Positions 13,091-19,739 of a stretch of DNA of 19,820 bases are shown in pieces (the first letter of the stretch is position 1; every line of letters starts with the position of its first letter). The stretch covers positions 1 to 19,820 of the forward strand of contig SOJB01000099.1 in assembly GCA_004376695.1 (NCBI GenBank), given 5' to 3'. This stretch comes from Dehalococcoidia bacterium. Lineage in GTDB: Bacteria; Chloroflexota; Dehalococcoidia; GIF9; AB-539-J10. Both the position numbers and the translations under genes were made by a program. The notes under the pieces were generated by a model that was not told where the DNA came from, did no database searches, and saw only the letters and a program-made list of their open reading frames with translations.

Positions 13091-13429
13091 CTACTCCTCC
13101 CTTTCAGCAACGAAAACTGTAATTCTACTAGATCGCTTCAAGATAGGGCTTGCTCTCCCCCTTGACTGAGGGCGGAATCTCTTGAGGGTGTGCCCTTGAT
13201 CAGCGAATATATCAGTGATTCTAAGCTCGGCGGGCGACATTTGGAAGCTATTCTCAGCATTCGCTGCTGCCGATCTGACCACTTTTGCTACGGCCTTGGC
13301 TGTCGGGGTAGGCAGAAAGCTCAGGATCCTCAGTGCCTCGTCAACTTTCTTGCCTCTGACCATGTTTATCGTCAGACGAACCTTCTGAGGCGAAATGCCC
13401 ACGTCCTCAGCCATAGCTCTTACCTTCAT
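13091..13429 (-). CDS. rplV: 50S ribosomal protein L22 (uL22)
   Basis: The 112-residue L22 contains SPQKVRLTINMVRGKKVDEALRIL, AKVVRSAAANAEN, LRITDIFADQGHTLKRFRPQSRGRASPILKRSSRITVFV. The loop with RFRPQSRGRA reaches the exit-tunnel constriction with L4, where macrolide resistance changes can arise. No unusual change is visible in that loop. ATG 13429 is 6 nt after rpsS. Confidence 0.98.
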   Translation of the reverse strand: MKVRAMAEDVGISPQKVRLTINMVRGKKVDEALRILSFLPTPTAKAVAKVVRSAAANAENSFQMSPAELRITDIFADQGHTLKRFRPQSRGRASPILKRSSRITVFVAEREE

Positions 13430-13435
13430 TGTTCT

Positions 13436-13726
13436 CTATGTCTTCCTTGCCTGTACGGGCGCTCTAGCTTTGGCGGTGTGACCTCTGTATGTCCTGGTAG
13501 CAGCAAATTCTGCCAGTTTGTGCCCCACCATATTCTCAGTGATGAAAACGGGTACATGCCTCCTGCCGTTATGCACTGCAATAGTATGACCTATCATCTG
13601 CGGAAAAATGGTAGAGCAGCGAGACCATGTCTTTATCACTGTCTTCTCGCCCGAATCATTGAGCGTTTCTATCTTCTTGAGCAATTTAGCATCGCAAAAG
13701 GGCCCTTTCTTAAGCGACCGTGACAT
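13436..13726 (-). CDS. rpsS: 30S ribosomal protein S19 (uS19)
   Basis: The 96-residue S19 begins MSRSLKKGPFCDAKLLKKIE and contains TWSRCSTIFPQMIGHTIAVHNGRRHVPVFITENMVGHKLAEFAATRTYRGH. It forms the S13-S19 unit in the 30S head. The ATG at 13726 overlaps the end of rplB by 17 nt, with an excellent GGGAGGAA ribosome-binding site inside rplB. Confidence 0.98.
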   Translation of the reverse strand: MSRSLKKGPFCDAKLLKKIETLNDSGEKTVIKTWSRCSTIFPQMIGHTIAVHNGRRHVPVFITENMVGHKLAEFAATRTYRGHTAKARAPVQARKT

Positions 13727-14549
13727 CCTGCTTCCTCCCTTTAAGTATCATTTTGTCGGACGTCCTGCGCCGACGCGTCTTAGGTCCCAAAGCTGGCTTT
13801 CCCCACGGAGTTTTCGGAGGCATCCCTCTCGGGGCTCTGCCCTCCCCACCCCCATGCGGATGGTCGCGGGGAGTCATAGCGGCGCCTCTGACGGAAGGTC
13901 GTTTACCTAACCATCTCTTGCTCCCGGCTTTGCCTAACTTGATATTCCCGTGATCAACATTGCCTATCTGACCAATAGTAGCCCAGCACCTGTGGTGAAA
14001 TTTGCGCAGTTCGCCAGAGGGCAGTTTGAGCACGACATATTTACCCTCCTTGCTCACGATTCGCGCAGAGCTTCCTGCGCTGTGAACTAGCTTCCCTCCC
14101 TTGCCGGGCTCAAACTCCACATTATGTACCAACGCCCCCACAGGAATGGAAGCCAACGGCAGGGCGTTGCCGAGTCTTACGTCCACATCCTCGCCTGCCT
14201 GTATAGTATCACTCAACTTAATGCCCAAAGGAGCCAGTATGTAGCGCTTTTCCCCATCAGCATAATGAATGAGGGCGATACGAGCCGACCGGTTAGGGTC
14301 GTATTCAATGGAAGCTACCTTTCCGGGGACCGCGATTTTGTCCCTCTTGAAGTCCAGGAGGCGAAGCTTGCGCTTGCTTCCGCCACCTCTGTGACGCACT
14401 GTCAAAACGCCTCGGCTATTACGTCCTCCCTTCTTCTTTAGTGGCCTCAGCAAGGACTTCTCAGGACGAACCTTGGTTAGCTCTTCAAAAGTAGCGCCAG
14501 ACATAAATCTTCTGCCTGGAGAAGTCGGAGCATATGTCTTCAATCCCAC
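13710..14549 (-). CDS. rplB: 50S ribosomal protein L2 (uL2)
   Basis: The 279-residue L2 starts at GTG 14549 (MGLKTYAPTSPGRRFM). It has GRNSRGVLTVRHRGGGSKRKLR, the OB and SH3-like domains with ASIEYDPNRSARIALIHYADGEKRYILAP, and the catalytic-centre-proximal RGAAMTPRDHPHGGGEGRAP loop containing the conserved histidine of HPHGGG. L2 is needed for peptidyl transfer and subunit joining. The GGGAG ribosome-binding site (14560-14556) overlaps the stop of the small upstream bS22-like gene, which suggests coupling. The last residues (QDVTVA) are encoded over rpsS. Confidence 0.98.
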   Translation of the reverse strand: MGLKTYAPTSPGRRFMSGATFEELTKVRPEKSLLRPLKKKGGRNSRGVLTVRHRGGGSKRKLRLLDFKRDKIAVPGKVASIEYDPNRSARIALIHYADGEKRYILAPLGIKLSDTIQAGEDVDVRLGNALPLASIPVGALVHNVEFEPGKGGKLVHSAGSSARIVSKEGKYVVLKLPSGELRKFHHRCWATIGQIGNVDHGNIKLGKAGSKRWLGKRPSVRGAAMTPRDHPHGGGEGRAPRGMPPKTPWGKPALGPKTRRRRTSDKMILKGRKQDVTVA

Positions 14550-14559
14550 GAATCGCTCC

Positions 14560-14655
14560 CTATTTATGCGTCCTTTGCCAGCGCGTTTTCTTCAGCAGCT
14601 TTTTGTGCTGGTGCTTGGACATCTTCTTTTTTCTCCACTTAGTGACTGAACCCAT
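14560..14655 (-). CDS. small bS22-like ribosomal protein (AURKAIP1/COX24 domain)
   Basis: A 31-residue, strongly basic protein starts at ATG 14655, overlapping the rplW stop by one base (TAATG), and ends in TAG at 14560. A GAGGG ribosome-binding site (14666-14662) lies 6 nt ahead. The protein opens MGSVTKWRKKKMSKH and continues with HKKLLKKTRWQR. This matches from memory the pattern MGSV-K-RKRM-K-KH-KLL-KTR-QRR of actinobacterial bS22 and of the mitochondrial AURKAIP1/COX24 domain. bS22 binds the 30S subunit near the decoding region. The location between rplW and rplB supports a ribosomal role. Automated annotation could easily miss it because of its size. Confidence 0.82.
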   Translation of the reverse strand: MGSVTKWRKKKMSKHQHKKLLKKTRWQRTHK

Positions 14656-14948
14656 TAGACGCCCTCAAAGAAAGTAATTTTGTCTCCCGGCGCCAGGCTG
14701 ACTATTGCCTTCTTCCAGCAGGAGCCAGTTACCTCTCTCCTGCCTACCCTTCTTGTCTTTCCGGGCACCGTTATCACGTTGACCTTGTTCACCCTTACCT
14801 TGAAAGCTCGCTCCACTGCCTCTTTGATCTGACACTTGCTCGCTCTCCTCGCTACCTCGAAGGCGTATTTATCTCCCTGCTTGAGCAAGGTAGCCTTCTC
14901 TGTAATCAAAGGACGCCGCAGGACTTCGTAAAGATGCAATTCATTCAC
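14655..14948 (-). CDS. rplW: 50S ribosomal protein L23 (uL23)
   Basis: Starting at GTG 14948 gives MNELHLYEVLRRPLITEKATLL and 97 residues, in line with family N-termini. A TTG at 14963 would add five residues and has no clear ribosome-binding site. Other blocks are KYAFEVARRASKCQIKEAVERAFKVRVNKVNVITVPGK. L23 sits at the tunnel exit and docks trigger factor and SRP. It overlaps rplD by 8 nt, or 23 nt with the longer start, and its stop overlaps the ATG of the bS22-like gene. Confidence 0.95.
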   Translation of the reverse strand: MNELHLYEVLRRPLITEKATLLKQGDKYAFEVARRASKCQIKEAVERAFKVRVNKVNVITVPGKTRRVGRREVTGSCWKKAIVSLAPGDKITFFEGV

Positions 14949-15564
14949 CCCAAATCTGCTCAATGTTGCGTATCGCCGGTACAGTGGCTATCAGCATTTT
15001 GTAGGAAAGCAGGTCCAGCACATTGATAAGAGCGGAAGGCAGGACCTTGACCTCATGCAAGTTAGCCGCTGATTTAACGACCCCGGGTGTCGACTGAGCA
15101 GTAAGAATCAATGTAGAAGAATCGCTCCCGAGCGAAGACAGAACCCTCATCATGTCTCTTGTCCTTGGTTCATCGAAATCGAGTTCCTGCACCAGTCTCA
15201 TATTCCCCTCTCTGACCTTGGCAGAGAGGAGGCATTTCAACGCCAATCTTCTCATCTTCTTGGGCATCGATTGGCGATACGTGCGTGGCCTAGGGCCGAA
15301 AACAACTCCACCTCCCCTTAGCAGGGGCGATTTTACGTCTCCCCTTCGCGCCCTACCAGTATGCTTTTGGGCATAGAGTTTCCTTGTGCTCCCTGTGACT
15401 TCGCTCCTCGCCTTGGTAGATGCGGTGCCCTGGCGTCTATTGGCCAATTGCCTGGCCATTGCCTGGTGAACTACTGCCTCATTGAAGGGAAGACCAAAAA
15501 CGCCCTGGCTCAGGTGTATTTGGTCGACAACCTCACCATTCAGACTATAAACTGGCACTTCCAC
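14941..15564 (-). CDS. rplD: 50S ribosomal protein L4 (uL4)
   Basis: The 207-residue L4 starts at GTG 15564 (MEVPVYSLNGEVVDQIHL). A GTG two codons later has better spacing from the AGGA site and is an alternative. The tunnel-loop segment is intact: NRRQGTASTKARSEVTGSTRKLYAQKHTGRARRGDVKSPLLRGGGVVFGPRPRTY. In enteric bacteria L4 autoregulates the S10 operon by attenuation. Here there is no leader before rpsJ for that mechanism to act on. Confidence 0.97.
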   Translation of the reverse strand: MEVPVYSLNGEVVDQIHLSQGVFGLPFNEAVVHQAMARQLANRRQGTASTKARSEVTGSTRKLYAQKHTGRARRGDVKSPLLRGGGVVFGPRPRTYRQSMPKKMRRLALKCLLSAKVREGNMRLVQELDFDEPRTRDMMRVLSSLGSDSSTLILTAQSTPGVVKSAANLHEVKVLPSALINVLDLLSYKMLIATVPAIRNIEQIWGE

Positions 15565-15570
15565 TTCCTG

Positions 15571-16197
15571 TTACCTTACCTTCTCAATTATCAATAGGCC
15601 GCCGTTGGCTCCAGGTACTGCACCCTTCACCAGAAGCAGATTACGCTCCGGTTCGGTTCGAACCACCTCGACATTACGGGCTTTGACTCTCCTATTCCCC
15701 ATATGTCCTGCCATGAGTTTTCCTTTCAACACCCGACCCGGAGACGTGGTGGCGCCAATCGAACCAGGGGCGCGATGCCGGTCCGTCTGGCCGTGGGTCT
15801 TTGGTCCACCGGAAAAACCGTGTCGCTTCACCACGCCGGCAAAGCCCTTGCCTTTAGAAAAGCCTGTTATGCTCACAGAGTCGCCGGCTTTCAGGAAGCC
15901 AATATCCACCTTGTCACTGCGCTTGACTGTGCTAATATCATCGGTTCTCAGTTCGCGAAGATGGCAGACCGTTTCTATCCCTCGAAGATGCCCTTTCTGC
16001 GGGGAGTTCAGGCGAGACTGTTTCACCCCACCTGCCATAAGGCCTAACTGGATAGCATTGTAGCCATCCTTGGCCTGGCTCTTCACCTGAGTTACCACCG
16101 AAGGCCCAGCCTGGATGACGGTCACTGCTATCGCCTCTCCGTTTTCCTGAAAGAGCTGCGTCATGCCTATTTTCTTACCAATAATGCCTGGAAACAT
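15571..16197 (-). CDS. rplC: 50S ribosomal protein L3 (uL3)
   Basis: The 208-residue L3 begins MFPGIIGKKIGMTQLFQENG. The long loop toward the peptidyl transferase centre contains GFSKGKGFAGVVKRHGFSGGPKTHGQTDRHRAPGSIGATTSPGRVLKG, and GHMGNRRVKARNVEVV follows. The glutamine methylated in some bacteria (G-Q in THGQTD) is present. It begins 8 nt after rpsJ and ends 6 nt before rplD. Confidence 0.98.
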   Translation of the reverse strand: MFPGIIGKKIGMTQLFQENGEAIAVTVIQAGPSVVTQVKSQAKDGYNAIQLGLMAGGVKQSRLNSPQKGHLRGIETVCHLRELRTDDISTVKRSDKVDIGFLKAGDSVSITGFSKGKGFAGVVKRHGFSGGPKTHGQTDRHRAPGSIGATTSPGRVLKGKLMAGHMGNRRVKARNVEVVRTEPERNLLLVKGAVPGANGGLLIIEKVR

Positions 16198-16205
16198 AGT
16201 CCTAA

Positions 16206-16514
16206 CTATAACCTAATGTCAATCTCGACTCCGGATGCCAGATTAAGCTGACTCAGGGCATCTATAGTCTTGGAACTCGGCTGCAGAATATCAATCAACC
16301 TCTTATGAGTCCTGATCTCGAACTGCTCCCTGGAATCTTTGTCGATGTTGGGCGAACGAATAACGCAAAACTTCTCGATATCTGTGGGCAAAGGTACGGG
16401 GCCAACTGCTATAGCCCCGGTACGTTCAACCGTTTCCACTATTTGTCTTACGGCTTGATCAGCCAACCTGTGATCGAAGCTCTTTATTTTGATACGAACT
16501 TTCTGCTCAGTCAT
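16206..16514 (-). CDS. rpsJ: 30S ribosomal protein S10 (uS10)
   Basis: The 102-residue S10 contains IRIKSFDHRL-type start (VRIKIKSFDHRLADQAV), AIAVGPVPLPTDIEKFCVIRSPNIDKDSREQFEIRTHKRLIDI. S10 also acts as transcription antitermination factor NusE. The ATG at 16514 overlaps the fusA TGA by 4 nt, joining the str and S10 operons without the usual tuf gene, promoter or attenuator leader. Confidence 0.98.
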   Translation of the reverse strand: MTEQKVRIKIKSFDHRLADQAVRQIVETVERTGAIAVGPVPLPTDIEKFCVIRSPNIDKDSREQFEIRTHKRLIDILQPSSKTIDALSQLNLASGVEIDIRL

Positions 16515-18580
16515 CTGCTTCTTCCCGCTTTGGCAGCGATTTGCTCAGCCAAGCCTTGAGGCAATTCCTCGTGGTGATGAAACTGCATGGTATGACTTGC
16601 TCTCCCTTGGCTGAGCGACCTCAAATCGCCGGCGAAACCGAATGTCTCCGCCAGAGGAACAAGGCAACGGATGGTGGAAGACTCATCGCGATTCTCAATG
16701 CCTTCTATATGAGCTCTTCGAGAGTGCAAATCTCCGATGATGTCTCCCAGGAACTGATCCGGAGTTGTTATTTCCACTTCCATAATTGGCTCGAGGATAA
16801 TAGGCTTAGCTTTGTTTATCCCATCCCGCATAGCCATGAAAGCTGCCATCCTGAAAGCCACGTCCGAAGAATCGACCTCGTGAAAACTGCCGTCATACAA
16901 AGCTACCTTCACATCCACTACGGGATAACCAGATAATCCCCCGCTCTGCAAGACTGCTTTAACACCGGCTTCTACTGATGGAATGAATTCCTTGGGTATA
17001 GCTCCGCTTCGAATCTGGTCGCGAAACTCAAATCCACTGCCACGCTCGCCGGGCTCGATTCTAAGCCAAACATGCCCGAATTGCCCTCTGCCGCCGGATT
17101 GACGCACAAATCTTCCTTCCGACTCTACAGGAACGGTGATTGTTCCCTTGTAGGCAACCTGAGGCTTGCCAGCGTTGACCCTTACGCCATATTCGCGAAA
17201 TACGCGCTCCATCAATACCTCGAGATGGAGTTCGCCCATACCCGAGATCAGGGTTTGGCCTGTCTCCTGGTCATGATAAATCCTGAAGGTAGGATCCTCG
17301 ATAGCGAGTTTCGCCAGGGTATCGTCCAACTTGTCCTGGTCAGCCCTACTCTTGGGCTCAACAGCCATGGAAAGTACAGGCTCAGCAAACCGTATAGCCT
17401 CAAAAAGCACCGGTCGCGTGGGCTCACAAAGGGTGTCACCTGTTGAGGTCATCTTGAGCCCCAGCGTAGCCACAATGGTCCCGGCTTCCGCATGATCGAC
17501 TTCCTCGCGGTGATCGGCATGCATGACATACAGTTTCCCCAACCTCTCCTTCTTATCTATGCTGGAGTTCAGGACTTGCACCCCAGCTCTTGCTCTTCCT
17601 GAGTATACGCGCATGTAGACCAATCTGCCCATAAAAGGGTCGGAGACAGTTTTGAACGCCAATGCCGAAAAAGGCTCATCATCACTCGTCAGACGAAGGA
17701 TTTCCTCTCCAGTTCTGGGGTTAGTAGCCAGAACGGGAGGGATGTCCAGCGGCGAAGGGAGATACTCAACAATAGCATCGAGCAATGACTGGATGCCTTT
17801 ATCTCTCAAGGCGCTGCCACAAAGGACAGGTACTATGCGGTTAGAGATGGTCAACCTTCTTATGGCTGCCTTGATCTCAGAGGCAGCGATGTCTTGCCCG
17901 TCCAGATAGGGCAGCATGATCTGTTCATCGAGCTCAGCCAGGCTCTCTATCAGTGCTTGACGGTGCTTGGCCTGCAAAGCCTCAATGCCTTCCGTGATCG
18001 AATCTGAATTGGAATCGACAGCAAAAGGAATGACCTTGTTCTCCACAAGGTCGATAATGCCACGGAAGAGTTTTTCACTGCCTACGGGGAGTTGTATGGG
18101 TAGCGCCTTGCTGCGCAGCCTTTCGTTAATCATGGACACTGTGTGATTGAAATCAGCGCCCAGCCTGTCCATCTTGTTGATAAAACAGATCCTTGCCACG
18201 CCGTATTTATTGGCCTGCCGCCAGACAGCCTCTGACTGAGCTTCTACTCCAGCCACACCGTCGAAAATCACAACACCACCATCCAATACGCGGAGGCTAC
18301 GCTCTACCTCGGCGGTGAAATCTACGTGCCCGGGTGTATCGATGATGTTTATGCAGTGTTCGCGCCAGTGACATGTAGTAGCTGCTGAAGAGATGGTAAT
18401 ACCTCGTTCTCTTTCCTGCTCCATCCAGTCCATCACTGCAGTGCCTGCATCCACGCTTCCAATCTTGTAAGTGCGCCCGGCATGGTGAAGGATCATCTCA
18501 GTAGCTGTGGTTTTGCCAGCATCTATGTGAGCAATGATTCCTATATTCCGTATTTTTTCCAAGGGGGAAGTCCGCGACAC
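16511..18580 (-). CDS. fusA: translation elongation factor G
   Basis: EF-G is the GTPase that drives translocation. GTG 18580 gives MSRTSPLEKIRNIGIIAHID and 689 residues, with an AAAGGA ribosome-binding site 7 nt ahead. An upstream GTG at 18616 would add 12 residues without a good site. G1 is HIDAGKTT (about 18-25), switch I contains RGITISSAATT, G3 is DTPGHVDFT (81-89) and G4 is NKMDR (135-139). Domain IV has the GGRGQFGHVWLRIEP and SGAIPKEFIPSVEAG segments, and domain V ends the protein. It follows rpsG and overlaps rpsJ. tuf is not beside it. Confidence 0.97.
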   Translation of the reverse strand: MSRTSPLEKIRNIGIIAHIDAGKTTATEMILHHAGRTYKIGSVDAGTAVMDWMEQERERGITISSAATTCHWREHCINIIDTPGHVDFTAEVERSLRVLDGGVVIFDGVAGVEAQSEAVWRQANKYGVARICFINKMDRLGADFNHTVSMINERLRSKALPIQLPVGSEKLFRGIIDLVENKVIPFAVDSNSDSITEGIEALQAKHRQALIESLAELDEQIMLPYLDGQDIAASEIKAAIRRLTISNRIVPVLCGSALRDKGIQSLLDAIVEYLPSPLDIPPVLATNPRTGEEILRLTSDDEPFSALAFKTVSDPFMGRLVYMRVYSGRARAGVQVLNSSIDKKERLGKLYVMHADHREEVDHAEAGTIVATLGLKMTSTGDTLCEPTRPVLFEAIRFAEPVLSMAVEPKSRADQDKLDDTLAKLAIEDPTFRIYHDQETGQTLISGMGELHLEVLMERVFREYGVRVNAGKPQVAYKGTITVPVESEGRFVRQSGGRGQFGHVWLRIEPGERGSGFEFRDQIRSGAIPKEFIPSVEAGVKAVLQSGGLSGYPVVDVKVALYDGSFHEVDSSDVAFRMAAFMAMRDGINKAKPIILEPIMEVEITTPDQFLGDIIGDLHSRRAHIEGIENRDESSTIRCLVPLAETFGFAGDLRSLSQGRASHTMQFHHHEELPQGLAEQIAAKAGRSR

Positions 18581-18622
18581 GAGTTTGTCCTTTACCTCAA
18601 GTACTGCCTTCAACACTGCTTT

Positions 18623-19096
18623 TCACCAGCGATAGTGAGCAAAGGCTTTGTTCGCCTCTGCCATCTTGTGAATATCATCACGTTTCTTGATTGTGACCCC
18701 ACGACCCTGGATCGCGTCAATTAGCTCTGAGGCCAACTTGTCTTCCATTGATTTGCCACTGCGAGCTCGCGCTGAAGCTATGAGCCATCTCATGGCAAGA
18801 GCACGCCCCCGATCTTCCTGGATCTCCGAGGGCACCTGATAGGTGGCCCCGCCGACACGGCGCGACTTGACCATGACAAGCGGCGCCGCATTTCGTATCG
18901 CTCGCTCTAAGGCTTCCTCGGGATTGCTATTCACCTGCTCGGCAGCGAACTGCAGGGCACTGTAGACAATGCGCTCGGCTGTGTTCTTCTGTCCTCGAAT
19001 CATAAGCCTGTTGATAAACTTGGCCACGGTGACGCTGTTGTATTTAGCATCGGGTGGCGGTATTCTCTTCACTACTCTTCTAGCGTCTCTTGGCAT
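18623..19096 (-). CDS. rpsG: 30S ribosomal protein S7 (uS7)
   Basis: The 157-residue S7 begins MPRDARRVVKRIPPPDAKYNS. It contains VAKFINRLMIRGQKNTAERIVYSAL, ERAIRNAAPLVMVKSRRVGGATYQVPSEI, and RALAMRWLIASARARSGKSMEDKLASELIDA, ending in the short AFAHYRW tail. S7 nucleates the 30S head. In enteric bacteria it represses the str operon from a site between rpsL and rpsG; here that gap is only 12 nt, so such a site would have to lie elsewhere. Confidence 0.98.
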   Translation of the reverse strand: MPRDARRVVKRIPPPDAKYNSVTVAKFINRLMIRGQKNTAERIVYSALQFAAEQVNSNPEEALERAIRNAAPLVMVKSRRVGGATYQVPSEIQEDRGRALAMRWLIASARARSGKSMEDKLASELIDAIQGRGVTIKKRDDIHKMAEANKAFAHYRW

Positions 19097-19108
19097 TTGA
19101 CATCCCTG

Positions 19109-19522
19109 CTATTTCGGGGCCTTGGCCCCATACCTGCTGCGACCTTGTTTGCGATTGGCTACTCCTTCAGTGTCCAGAGTGCCACGGATAATGTGATAGC
19201 GGATACCGGGCACATCCTTGACCCTGCCGCCACGAAGCAAGACTACCGAGTGCTCCTGCAGATTATGTCCTTCACCGGGAATATAGGCAGTCACTTCCAT
19301 GCCGTTGGTCAGCCGGACACGGGCAACTTTACGCAGAGCCGAGTTAGGTTTCTTGGGTGTAACCGTCTTGACCAGGATACATACTCCTCTTTTTTGAGGC
19401 GCCCCTCGACCCCAGGTAACTCTTGCTTTCATCGTATTTCGGACGTAGTGCAATGCTGGGACATCGCTCTTCTTTCCCAGCTTCCGTCTGCCTTTCCGAA
19501 CAAGTTGATTCACTGTTGGCAT
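19109..19522 (-). CDS. rpsL: 30S ribosomal protein S12 (uS12)
   Basis: The 137-residue S12 has the decoding-centre segments TPKKPNSALRKVARVRLTNG (about 55-74) and GEGHNLQEHSVVLLRGGRVKDVPGIRYHIIRG. Both lysines of TPKKPN, where streptomycin-resistance changes occur, and the Asp of KDVPG that can be methylthiolated are present. A stretch of about 14 residues between VPAL and PQKRGVC is longer than in enteric S12 but common in other phyla. ATG 19522 follows a GGGGAG ribosome-binding site. It is the first gene of the cluster. Confidence 0.98.
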   Translation of the reverse strand: MPTVNQLVRKGRRKLGKKSDVPALHYVRNTMKARVTWGRGAPQKRGVCILVKTVTPKKPNSALRKVARVRLTNGMEVTAYIPGEGHNLQEHSVVLLRGGRVKDVPGIRYHIIRGTLDTEGVANRKQGRSRYGAKAPK

Positions 19523-19530
19523 TCTTAATT

Positions 19531-19537
19531 CTCCCCT
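19531..19537 (-). promoter_or_regulatory. ribosome-binding site of rpsL
   Basis: AGGGGAG on the minus strand lies 8 nt ahead of the rpsL ATG and fixes the start of the first gene. It sits just after the leader segment that can pair with the hairpin strand, so accessibility could be controlled. Confidence 0.7.
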
Positions 19538-19583
19538 ATTTCGGGCAAGTGAAAAGCCGTCTGGTTATATGCCGGTCTACTCC

Positions 19584-19623
19584 AAGAAAAACCTGCTCGG
19601 CTTTAGCCAGCCGGCTTCTGCAG
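19584..19623 (-). terminator. terminator-like hairpin within the rpsL leader
   Basis: CTGC (19623-19620) pairs with GCAG (19596-19593), and CGGCT pairs with AGCCG inside it around a 6-nt loop, with an asymmetric internal loop between. The 3' side is followed at once by GTTTTTCTT (19592-19584). A GC-rich hairpin plus U tract before the first gene is the form of an attenuator. The internal loop weakens it, so termination may be partial or conditional. Confidence 0.45.
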
Positions 19624-19662
19624 TTCTCTAAGCCCTTACGTTCTAGTAGACACCAATCTCCC

Positions 19663-19691
19663 AATTTAACACAAGATAATCGGCATGTCAA
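19663..19691 (-). promoter_or_regulatory. main sigma-70-type promoter of the ribosomal protein cluster
   Basis: On the minus strand, a perfect TTGACA (19691-19686), a 17-nt spacer and TAAATT (19668-19663, four of six) are preceded by a TGT that makes an extended -10. Transcription would start near 19656. No other promoter of similar quality was found before rpsJ, so this probably drives the fused str-S10-spc transcript. A second TTGACA lies 20 nt upstream (19711-19706). Confidence 0.72.
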
Positions 19692-19739
19692 CTAGAGGTC
19701 TCAATTGTCAAGACTCATTAGAAATGTTCTCTGGTGCTT

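Larger units (their letters stand above)
19523..19656 (-). promoter_or_regulatory. structured 5' leader of the rpsL cluster
   Basis: About 134 nt separate the predicted transcription start from the rpsL ATG. A seven-pair stem GTCTACT (19651-19645) with AGTAGAC (19581-19575) encloses a GC-rich hairpin. The segment AAAGCCG (19604-19598) has three possible partners: CGGCT just upstream within the hairpin, GGCTTAG farther upstream (19634-19628), and CGGCTTT downstream (19559-19553). This layout suggests alternative folds that could control transcription or rpsL translation. I do not recognise a named leader family. Confidence 0.5.
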
